A stretch of DNA of 64,000 nt from Scatophagus argus. Taxonomy: Eukaryota > Chordata > Actinopteri > Scatophagidae. The position numbers and the translations under genes were made by a program. Of the stretch, positions 26,401 through 38,400 are shown piece by piece. Numbering within the stretch: position 1 is the first letter of the stretch; each line of letters starts with the position of its first letter. Where the stretch lies: positions 19,198,318 through 19,262,317 of the forward strand of contig NC_058506.1 in assembly GCF_020382885.2 (NCBI RefSeq), read 5' to 3'. Under the pieces are notes generated by a model. The model had not been told where the DNA came from. It worked only from the letters and a program-made list of their open reading frames with translations, and ran no database searches.

Positions 26401-29400
26401 CCTACCTGTCCAACAAATCCAGAGAAAGCCCAGTGTTCAGGTCCAGCCCTGTGAGTTTGCGAGTTTATCAAAGTGATTTTGGGCATAAGAGATGATGATT
26501 GAGACAATAAACTTATTAGAGGCTGTGCCTGCTTCTTAGCTGCTGCAGTCTTTACCTTCACCCGACAGCATTCAGTTCAGACAAACGTTTCCGGTCCATT
26601 TCAGGACTGATGTTTGAGTTTTACATGAAAGTGATCAGGATGTTCACTGAGACATAAGACCAACATGAAATCCATACGTTATTGGTTGTTACTGGTCCAT
26701 GTGTCTATTGATTATTGCTGATTTAATTTGGGGAAAAAAACTTGAACACAAAACATTCACTTCATATTCTTCACTACAATCAATCACTGTCAATACAAAA
26801 CTATCAACCTAAATACAATGCAATCTCATTTAGACTTTTCTCAGCTCGTGACCTAAATTGACTAAATATAGCCCAGCCGTGGGATGTAGACTCAATAAAA
26901 CATACTATTAGTCTTCTATAGCGCATGCGAGCAGGAGGGTGACCCATTTAGTGGTCGATGGCTCAGTTTGCACATTTACTTTGAGTTAAGTCATTGCCAG
27001 AAGTTTTAAAGGAACATAACAACATTTTTAACACTGAATGACAGTCTCAAAAGCAAACAACACACCTGAAACATTATTACCTTATATATGACATATGTAT
27101 TGCATATTTTAATATATTTAGCATTTATTTTACTATATTTTTCTATACACACACTCACTATACTATTATATTTTACTATTATATTTTATACTCTGTTGTC
27201 TATTACAGTAATATACTATATATTATGTCATGCCGTTTTACTATGTTTCAGCTTATATTACGTTGTATATCGCACACAGTCTTAATGCTTTATTAAGATG
27301 TTAATGCTTTATATAATTATCATTCATTAATATGCACTAGCATGCTCATAAATCTTGATGTTTATTAACATTGTGTTACTACTGTTGGCATATAAGACAT
27401 TTCTGAACATTTATAAGAAACTTAATAGCTCACAGACACTTAGCGTTATTAAAATCTTTGTAAGTTTCTTAGGATTGTTCATAATAGCATTATAAACTAT
27501 AAACTTCACTTAGATTTTTGTGGTTTTATCAACATTAATACATACTCAATATCAATTTATTAACAGATAACTATGCTCTTCTGCAGCTACCAGATTCAAC
27601 CTAGTACAGCACCTCATTAAGGTTTATACATTTTTAATTACATAATTATTTGAACTGATAAATGCTTCACTATGTTCACTAGCTCATTGTGAATTTTGTC
27701 TGTCTGCTGCACAGAGGGGTTTTCAAGAGGTTCTTGTCTGCTGCGTCCAAAAATAACACAGAAAACCAAAATAATGTGCTAAAAAGACGCCTGACTCAGT
27801 AAAGCTGAGAGCTACTGCAGAGTGGGGCGATACTTGTATGTGTGAGCTGTACTTGTAAAAATACTGATGAATCTCACCTCTGCGATGCACACAGGATCCT
27901 GTGGTCCACAGCGGATGAAGTAAAACTCCCCGAGCTTCCACACCTGGACGGGCCCGTCAGGTTGAGCTCTGCTGCTCACCGACTTGTAGAAGGCATAGCT
28001 TCCTCGTTGGCAGGAGGGAGCACCCAACCACTGATGGAAAGACAAGAGAGCACAGGAACACTGATGAGAAATGACTTAATATTGGACCTGTGTGGCTCAA
28101 CAGGCCTTTTCACTGTTAAGAGTTTGAGTGAAAACTGAAGCAAAAGAAGCACAACTTCCTGATAAAGTTACACAAAACGTAAAGCTAGTGAAAAAGGAAA
28201 ATAATGAAAAAGGAAATAATGTAGAGAGGAGGAAGCCGATATTTTTCAATCCTACGGCACTCAAAGTAACAGTAAACAGTAAAGGCTCCTTGGGGTAAAT
28301 CAACTTTGTTGTTGTTGTTGCACTCAGTATTATTCATTAGCTACGAGGCTGCTGTGAGTTGCAGCAGAAAACTCAGGATTTGACTGACTGTTCTGTAATG
28401 AGCTCTCATATCTAAAGACGCCAGCAACACGATCCTCATAAAATTACAGAAAAACCAATTCTCAGCCTGACTTGAGTAAATTCTTCTTGGTTACATTCCA
28501 TCACCGGCTGTTTTAAATTCTGACAGTGAGATCTTTGTTTTTACAGCAAATGTATATCAGTTCCAAATCTCAGTTATCGCTCTCCTTGATCACTAGTAAT
28601 CAGTATTGATAATGAAAAAACATGTTGGTCAAACCCTACAATAAAGTCCTAGTTTGATGTGTGGCACATTTTTGAGAGGCACATCAAATTTCATTTTTAG
28701 AGGCACCATTTCATCACGTGTTGGTGAAGTGGAAATTTTGACCTCTATGTGGCGCTAGCTAACACATCAAAGAACCACCAAGGGATTTCTCCTCTGGGAA
28801 CTATAGACATTTCTTTTCCTTTCATGGCAATCAGTCAACTGCTGAGATAATATTTCGTCCTGAGCGTCAGGCCGACACAATGACAAACTGACTGGACTAT
28901 ACATCAAAAAGAAAATGTTTATTTTGGAGTCTGTGACTAATTTTTTTTACAGGCATTCGCTCTCAGCTTTTGACACTTTCATGCATTTAAAAAGGGAAAA
29001 TATCTCAAATGCAAACTATCAAATTAAAATTTAAATACCACAGTGCTCTCGCTACATTTACTAGGGTGTGCTGAAGCCATAAATTCTGCACAGTCCACCT
29101 CTGGCATCAACACTTCTCACAATGAAGTTGCACCATTTGGCAGGAAGGCAATATTTTTTACATGTATAAGCAGCACTCAGGGCAGGATATTGTAATATAT
29201 TAAACAACTTGGAGAGGAGATGTTAAAAATTAACTCCTCAAACTGTTTCGCATGGCGGAGGCATATCTGCAACCGCTGATAGTCAATCCAAATACGCTCA
29301 GATATCACCGGAGCAGAACAAAGTGAAGCAGCTTATTACTCCAAATGTAGCAACGCCCACTCTCACAAAATGTCTACAAGTGATCAAAAATGCTACGAAG

Positions 29401-32400
29401 GCTGAAAACTAAAACGTGTATAAAAATGCAGGACCTTCATCTGTGAGTGACACAGCTTGTTTCCAAAGAACCCCTGTCTAATTTATGGCCAAGAACAGAA
29501 AATAAGAGCTGATTTTGCAGAACAGGTGCTCACTTCTTGCCTTCATCAGAACACATTGGTCACACATCCGAGTTGGATCCATTTGAAGCACCGGTGAAAC
29601 CCTTTGAATGGACATACGCATTCAACACTTAGGGGGTTAAATTATTAGAAATGAATCTGCGGTTCAGCTTCTACTTTGGCGCGGCTGAGCAGGATGAAGG
29701 CCGCACGGATTCCCAGAGAGACATCATAAAATCATCAGCTGCAGTTAATCATTCAGGACATGGAGTGTTTAGGATCCAACCTAGAAATTAGTATCACTAT
29801 TCTTCTTCTTCTTGTTATCCTGTGACACGAACCGCCAGTCACCTTTTACTTCCACAGTGTGATGAAACCTTAAGAGTCTAATGAGGTTATGTTTCTGTAT
29901 GCATTCAGCTTAAAAACAACACTAGCATAAAAAAACAATACCTTCTGACACTAGAGCAGAATATAAAAAAGGAGTCGCTTTTATATTAAGTCACTGAACA
30001 CATAAACATGTTTATAATAATGTTAGCATCCGCGCAGCCTTGGGTTGAAAATTACAGCTTCAGCATGTTTAATAACATTGAATGCAAATAATGCAGCTTT
30101 TAAATGTGAGGCACTGAAAAAGGGTCAGATGTATGAATACTTCTGACATCTCTGACTTATACAGAAAGTCAGCACCGTCTTCTTTTAGAAGTTCTTCAGA
30201 AAAAGAAAACTAAACCATTGTACCATTTTACACCAAAATTAGCATAAACATCCAGGTTTTTTTAAATGTGGGTAAACCCACTAAAAATAGGCCAAAGCAG
30301 AGAAAAACAACCACTCATCACATCCAAGACGCTGGAACCAGAAAATGTTTGATGTTCCCGTTCAATAAATGACTTTAACGTCTCCTTTTAATCTAATCTT
30401 ATAAAATCTCATATATCACAACTGTCGAGTATCAATCACAAAATCAGACTCAGAGCATTATTAATTTTATATCAGGGCAGACGACGGTGGAGTCTTATTC
30501 CCAGCAAAACAAACACCAGCCTTACCACATTAGACTCTTTTTTTAAATGAGCATTTGGAAGTATTTTGACAGATACTGCAATAGTCGTACAACTCGCTTG
30601 TGTTCATGTGTTCAGCTGTTGTGACTGAATCTCTACTTTCACTTTCCAGTTCCGACCCCATGTGATTTGAAAGAAATGGATGTTTTGACACCACGTCAGA
30701 ATAAACTGCAGCATTTCTCTGTTTGCTCCTGCAGTTTGTTGTTCAGGTGTGGTGGAGGAGAACAACAAGACAACAGATGAGAGCAGCATGCAGGTTCATA
30801 ACGCGTCCTTTAAAAAGCACTAAATGAACTTAACTTTGGCTCGCAGCAGCAGCAGCAGCTTATTGTTTCAGCTCATAATGAGAGAAGCTCTGTTGAGAAA
30901 ACATTCATCTCACGGTTTCCCCTCAGAGATCAGAGGAAAAAATTCAGTGCTGCTTTTCATTCTGCACAAACAAAACCGACTGCATGTTTTAAATGTTGTT
31001 ACAAAATTACTCTTAGCTTACTGACTTTTTCTTCAAACCTTTTTTAAATGATCAAACTATGACTTACAAAGTCAAAAAAAAAAATGAACATTCAAATTTC
31101 AAAGGATATAATGAGATGATGTATCAACAGTCAAAACCCTAAGATGTTCAGTTTACAGTGAGAGAAGAGCAGATCTTCACACAGGAAAAGCTGCATCGTG
31201 TGACTTTTTTTCTGAAGGATTACCAGCACAAGCAATTTACTATTAAAACAATTGCAGATTAATTTTGTGTAACCGATTGTTAATTTCAGCTCTTATTTCA
31301 AAGCTCAAACTTTGTTTCCAGCTTCCTTGATCTTTTTGACACCACACTGAACTGACATTTCTTAGTGTATTTAGATTTATTAATCAGAAAATAGTGAGTA
31401 ACAGATCACTTGCTAATCAAATGGCCAGAGGCAGTGTTGTGTTCTTTTGTTCTTGAACAAAAATTATTTTTAAGAAAAATACTCAAAAATATTCTGGTCT
31501 CTCAAATGTGAATATTTTCTAGCCTTCTTTCAGATCTCTGAAAATAAACCAAATATCTTTAGACTTTGAACCGTCAGACGAACAAAACAAGCAATGTGAA
31601 GACGCCGCTTTATTTCACTTGTGACACATTCATCTAACAGGTCTTACTGGTCTTGTGGAGGTGTTTCCGTCAGAAAACCTGTTTAAAGTTCATACGCTTT
31701 ACTGATGAATGTAAAGCTGCTATAGATTAAATATCCAGCTGTGAAAAATTAAAAATTCAAAAATTATTCAGTGCACGCAGCTGTTGACTTCAACTTGTGC
31801 ACTCTTATGTTTGAGAAATTAGAACTGTAAATCATTTAACAGCGCCATGTATATTAATAAACTGTTAATAACCATTTTTTCTTTTGAAATCAGCTGTGAG
31901 AGCAGCTTCCCCTTTTTGTCCCCAAAATGGCCAATGTGCTGTTAGGCAACAATGACTCTCACGCTGAGTTTGTCTTTATTTAATCTATGGCTCAGTTTAC
32001 ATGGAGCTTCCTGCGTGTTTACATTCTGGATGTGATGAGGAGCTCTTGATCCGTCTTACCTCGAAAGCAGCTAATGTTCACTGTCTCTGTTTACACGGCT
32101 TCAACGATAAATCGAGCACACCTCAAGTGGGTTCATACATCTGAAAGCCAACGCTGCCTCTGCTGCTGGTGCTGGTGGTGGGTGAATAAACTCACAGCTT
32201 TTATTTCAATGTTTTGTAAGAGGAAGTGTGAGGAGCCTCGGGCCTGAGAGGAGTTTGTGGAAGAAAAGCCGCAACATAAAATCAAACACACCTAAGAAAT
32301 TCATGCAGTCCGTATCAATTCCAGGGATGTTTTGAAGCTGTAAGGCCTTAACGGGTCAGTAAACGAGGTTACCTTTCACTCATTAAAACCAGACCAGTTT

Positions 32401-35400
32401 ACAGGTCCACACGAACTGAAAATACATTCTCTGTCCTGCAATCTGTGACCCAAATGATGATCTCTGTATCTGTCTGACAGGGAGCTGCCATTTTGGATCC
32501 TGAGCCACAGTTTCAGTCAGCAGGCGTGTGTTAATGCCCTCTGCTACAAACATTACTCACAGACAATCAGAAAATCCACCAGCTCAATGTGACTCAATAT
32601 TGAAAACGAAACAATGTGGATTGGGGTTTAAACCCAAATTGTGTGCATTTTATCAGAAAGATTAAAAACAGATCAAAGCAATCAATTTGGGTTGGGTGCA
32701 TTTTTTTAGGAATATTAAAAAGAGATAAAAGCAGTCACAACTGAGTTTCAAATTACAATCTTTTTTTGTCACTTCTGCTTGTTATTTGGCAGCTCACACA
32801 TCTGAACAAAGTTTCACTTACACTTATTGGGCTTTAGTCAAGATCTTCTGGTTCTTGTTAGCGTTTTGTTTTTTTATAAATAAGCACAAATAAGTACAGA
32901 TACACACACATTAACCTGCTAATCACTTTCTCAATTTATAAGGTATTTGAGCACTGCATCTTAAACTCTGACATGATCCTTCATTGTCTTGTTTTGTCAA
33001 AAACCCAAAGGTATGAACAGTTTGCTTTTAAAGAAGGCAGAAAAGCACCAAATACTAATTTTTGGAGGCTAATTATTAATTAACATTATCAATAAAACTG
33101 GTGCTATTCCATGTTGTCCTTGTATTAGAACACACAAAAAAGTGGATTAATCCACATCTGGTGCTCTGGTGAGTATGTGAGTGTGTGTTCAAGGTAATTA
33201 AGGAACATGTCAGCCAGTACAACAGTGTGGCCCATTAATGTGTATTTAATTGTTTTCGGACAACAGTGGAGCTCTTATGGCACGGAGGAGGAGGATCTAT
33301 CAGACTCGAATTCACACACAAAGTACTTGTTAGTGGATACACAGTGTTTTTATTTTCATCCTGTCTCCCTTCTGAGGCTCTCCGCAGGTTTCAACAAGTT
33401 GAACTTAAGACCGTTATTAATGCAATTTAAGACCTATTTCAAGCCTATTTTGAAAAATAAAAAGAACTCCCCATCTTAATACAGCACAGAGTTGGGTGAT
33501 TTTTACATTCTGACTTTCCATGCAACCTGAATGCCTTTATAAACTAATCTCAGCCTTTTCTTGGCTTCGAACTCATTATTTTCAGGATTCAAACAAACAG
33601 TAAATGCCCTTTGTTTTGAGCGAGCTTGAACATGCACTTCAGAGAAAGTAAAGTTAACAGAAACAATTACAAATATTACTTAAAGGAAGCAGCCATATTT
33701 ATGAAGAGAGGTGATGCCACATTGCGACACACTTGCTGGTTGTGCTGATGGATTAGTTGTTATGGATTCCAGGTAGGCCTCAATTTCAGTGGTTACAGCG
33801 TTATCAAACACACATTCAAAAAAGGTCCAGTGTGTAGGATTTTGTGGAATCTACTGGACCCTAGAAACATGAACGGCCCTTTCTGGAACCAGTATTTGGT
33901 TTGTTCATTCTGGGCTACCGTAGAAACATCAACATGGTGGACTCCTCTGTCTGTCCGTAAACGGTTCATTCTGGAGTAATGAAGACATGATCATACACAA
34001 ATGGAAACATAATTATGAACATTATATTCCATTTCTGCTAACAGATCAGACTCAGATTTCTTGGCTAGACCTGCAGGAACCCTGCTTCTGGAAATGTAAC
34101 TACATGCTGCTTTACGCACAACACCGCAGATCTGATGCTCTCGTGTTCACAGCCATAAAGAAAACACGACTGCCATGAAAATGCTGCCGTTTCCTGATAC
34201 CGAATCCATCACGCAGCCTTTACTCCTCTGTAATCCCGTTTGGAAAAGAGAGTGAATTACAACAATGTAACATGAAACATAATATGCAGCCCCGCAGCTG
34301 CAAATGACCTGAAATATTAAACAAATATTTCTCAGTGACACAAATTGAAGACGAAACAATCCAGCTATTTGGGGGCCACAACTATCGACTGAGAATCTGT
34401 AACTATTTCAATAATTGATTAAACTGCCGTTTTTTAAGCATAAATGTTTAGCTTCCAGTTTCTTAAATCACTGCAAATTGAATTAGGTCTCCAAAGAATG
34501 ATTATTCAAACAAATGATTAAGCTGTCAGTTATTTTCTTGATGAGTCAATAATCTTTTTTTGAACCACCCGAAACAGGGAGTGTGTGTCATTTTGCCTTA
34601 AAAAATGACAACAATGAATCCATCATCGATTATTCGATAGGATCAATTTAATCAGCACCGACAGAATGTTTCAAAAACCTGTTATTGGTGGAACTCAGCT
34701 CTGATACTGGGACAGTGAAGTCGGTTTTTTCTTCACATTGGTGAAATCAACTGATTAATCAGCTATTGGCTTCTTCCTGCTGCAAATTTTCTCATTATAA
34801 ACTTATTATATATCAGCTTTTGAAAGTCAATTACTTAACTTCTGACCTTAATTAACTTACCCACAATAATCACCTTCAACCACTATGCTGATACAGTCTG
34901 TATAGCAGTATATTGTAAGTGTTTACTTAGAACTGCTAATTTGTATCTCTTCTTATTTTCTGAAACTGTTTTGCACACTTTTGTTTTTGCACTCTATCAT
35001 GTTCTTGTGAGCTGCCATGACAAGTGAATTTAAAGTTCATATAAAGTTCATCTTATCTTATCTCATATCTTATCTGTTACAACTCTAAACATCTTTGGGT
35101 TTGAATTGTCTAATCATGGAAAGTCACTAGTAGATCAACTGTCTGTGAAAATTTTAAATAATTAAAGTTACAGTGCTTTTAGAGGCTGGATACTTGGACC
35201 GTTTGACAATAACATATCAGTTATTATAAAAGATTTGTTTTCTTTCAGTCCACTTATGGATTGATCATTGCAACTCTACTGTTTAAATGGAGCATGGCTT
35301 AACAATTTTAAGTATGTGAAATTTTTTGTATTTTTTTCATATTAAGCAAATTAAAATAAACCATGCAGAGGCCACAGTCACCAAGCTTATCATCCACATG

Positions 35401-38400
35401 AAATAAAAAGTCTACTGTATAAGCTGAGGGTGCGGCCGGCTGTGCAGCTGCTATCCATTTACTCATGAGTGAAGTGACATGAAGATTCACAAAATAAATG
35501 TGTATACTGCATTTCCTCCCCTTTATGTTCCTGAAATAGTCTGCTACTAAACCAGAGCTCTTCTACAACAGCCAGTCGTCCCATAGCTGCGGTGGTGTTT
35601 GAATGCAGCAGCCCTCCTGCCTGCCTGCTGCCTAAATGCAGAATATTCTCAAATTCTCACTCCTGTGTTGATCATCCACAACCCCCACCCCACCCAGCAC
35701 ACCCTCCCCCACCCAATACCCATAACCCACTACAGGCAGCCCTCCCCCACTCTCCCCCACCCACCGCTGTAGCTCTGCAGACCAGCTGCAGCAGGCCAAG
35801 ATCAATTTTTAGAAAGACAGCGAATAAATGTCATAGCAGCATTTATACCTTATTAGCTATATGCAGCGCCAAGAAGCAACATTAACACCACTACAGCTAA
35901 AAGAAGCTACTGCATGTCACATAAGGTTTAATTGCGTCACATTTTAAAAAGGCCCTATGGGAGATCTGGAAGACACCAAAAAAAAAAAAAAAAAGCAAAA
36001 TAAAAACACACAACACAACATCAAGAGCAATGAGCTGACTATCTTTCAGAGGCCCTCTGGTGCCGCTGAAGAGAGAATAGCACTAAAACAGACAAGGTCA
36101 CTCCTGAATGTCAAACACACTCCAAACGCTGCTATAGGAAGTGAAATTATGGAACCACTGGAGATTAAATAAAACACAGAGTCCCTGCGGACACAACTAG
36201 TATGACGACACATCGAGAATAAAACTGATTGAAGATCAGTCACACTGAAAGTCCCTATAGGAACATTATAAAAACACATAGGTTTAAATAACCATTAAAT
36301 ATTTACAGTAAACTCTGTCCCAGAGGTACATTACAAGTCCACATGGAGATATTACAGATATATTAGCGATAAATGAGTCAGTAAGTACAGAGTAAGAGAC
36401 ACACTTTAAAAATCTAAAAATGTAATACTGATTCACAGCCACAAATAGCTGTTATAAATAAGTATTTTTAAGGTTTGCTATACTGGACACAAGGGGGAAT
36501 ATCACTAAGTAAGAATAAAACAAAACTGACTACTGTAAACAAAGCACCAACCTCTAAAGGAATACTACTGGAATATTTAACAGTTATTTCTAGGTATATG
36601 AGTTGACTTAAGAAGAAACAATAAAATGGAGTCAGATAAAACCCCCTCTAAAGGAATATTGTAGCTATATTTAAGCGTTATTCTTTAATTTGGGCCTAAA
36701 TTACATGATTATCCAACACATATTTAAGGGAATATGAAAAAGGACAAAGAAAGAGATGATGTAGAATAAAGTTGGAAAAAAAACATCATTAAACTAAACA
36801 CACAATATAAACAATAATATTCATCATGTAATGAGTATTAAACCTCTTACTATCGGAGGAGGAGTATGATGAAGAAACCTTGGGACAACACTGAGCGCTA
36901 TAGACCAATTATTACCCAATGAGATATGTTAAGAATATTAAAAAACACATGAAAATCACAGTTAAGCTCCACAGACACAATATTAGCCCCAAAAGGGATT
37001 CTGCAGATATGTTTAAAGGAATATTACACTAACAAAAGTCTCCACTGTGTTTACAGGTTCACCACTGAACATACTAAACATACTATGCTTGCCACTTTAC
37101 ACATGCTACAGGCAATTTTAAGGAATATTACAGTAGCACTATTAAAGTGTTTTCAGGCCGCCTTAAGCCAATATATCAACACTGTAAAAGTACTACACGA
37201 GTATTATACTCAGTACAGTATGTAAAATAACATTTATGTATGATCGTAACAACATTGAGTATTACAGACATTTTTTTGCTATTAACTGAGTGTGACTGAA
37301 TATTACAGTAATATTAAATAGTTTTATAAGCATATGAGTAGGAACAAGACTGTCTGTACAGATCAGGCTCTCCAGCGACATTTTATCTGTTTTCAATAAG
37401 TATTGCACAATATAACCTACTTTGCAGTACGACAAAGTAAGAAACACTAGAGGAACACTAATCATGACAAAGAAGATAGAAGAATAAAAGAAGAAGAAAA
37501 AAAATAAAAGACTATTGAGCTCGAGAGACACAATATCAGCCACTATAGTGAGACAGATATTTCTGAAACATTACAGTATTACCTCAGGAGAAAGAACACC
37601 ATCGAGTATAAACCATCAGAAAAGTTGCCAAAGCCTGTGCTGAAATATTCAAATTGGCTTATTTTGTCAGATGAACAGTCCAAAACACAAAAATATCCAA
37701 TTAACCCTCAAAGTACATAACTGTAACCACAGTAAATCTGGCATTTTTAACTTAACTTAAATTGCTGCAAGTTTAATTTCTGTCACCTGATCGATTAATA
37801 GTCAGAGATCTTGTTATTTGCAGGCATATTATTAACAGGAAAAGCAAGACAGGAAAAAAAGAATACAAATAAGTACAATGAATTCAGTACTGAGCTAAAA
37901 TCTTGAAATTCTGACAAGCTGGTACCAGAGGTTTTGCTTAATAAAAAAGTATAAATTGATCACGAAATTGTCACAAACTTCTTTTCCTTTCATTAACTAA
38001 ACCTATGAAACACTTGAGCTGTAGTTACAGTCCAGTTGTATACACATTTTTGCTTAAAAAGAGGAAAACATAACACAGCAAAGTGTAAATCAATTCATTA
38101 TTTGACTTAAACATGTATTTAACTTAATTACTGTGAGACCACATGAGAAATACTACAATCAAGTGGGTACAGTATATCATAAACATACCATTATGTCCTA
38201 TAGGAGTGCTATATGAACTGATTTTTTGTTTTTTGTTTTTTTTAGCTCTGGGGGAGGGCCAACCAAAGCCGAGCTGGAGCCCTAGTGGTGGAAACGAGGT
38301 AGAGCTGAGCAGGCAGGAAAATAAAAGCCACATAATATAATCTGAGAGACTGCCCACTGTCTAAAATGTGAAAACACACACTCATACACACACACACACA

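Noticed and set aside
35660..35785. Pro/His-rich plus-strand frame over a C-rich tract
   Set aside because: Low-complexity CCCAC-type repeat in arid6 intron 1; the frame has no supporting splice sites.
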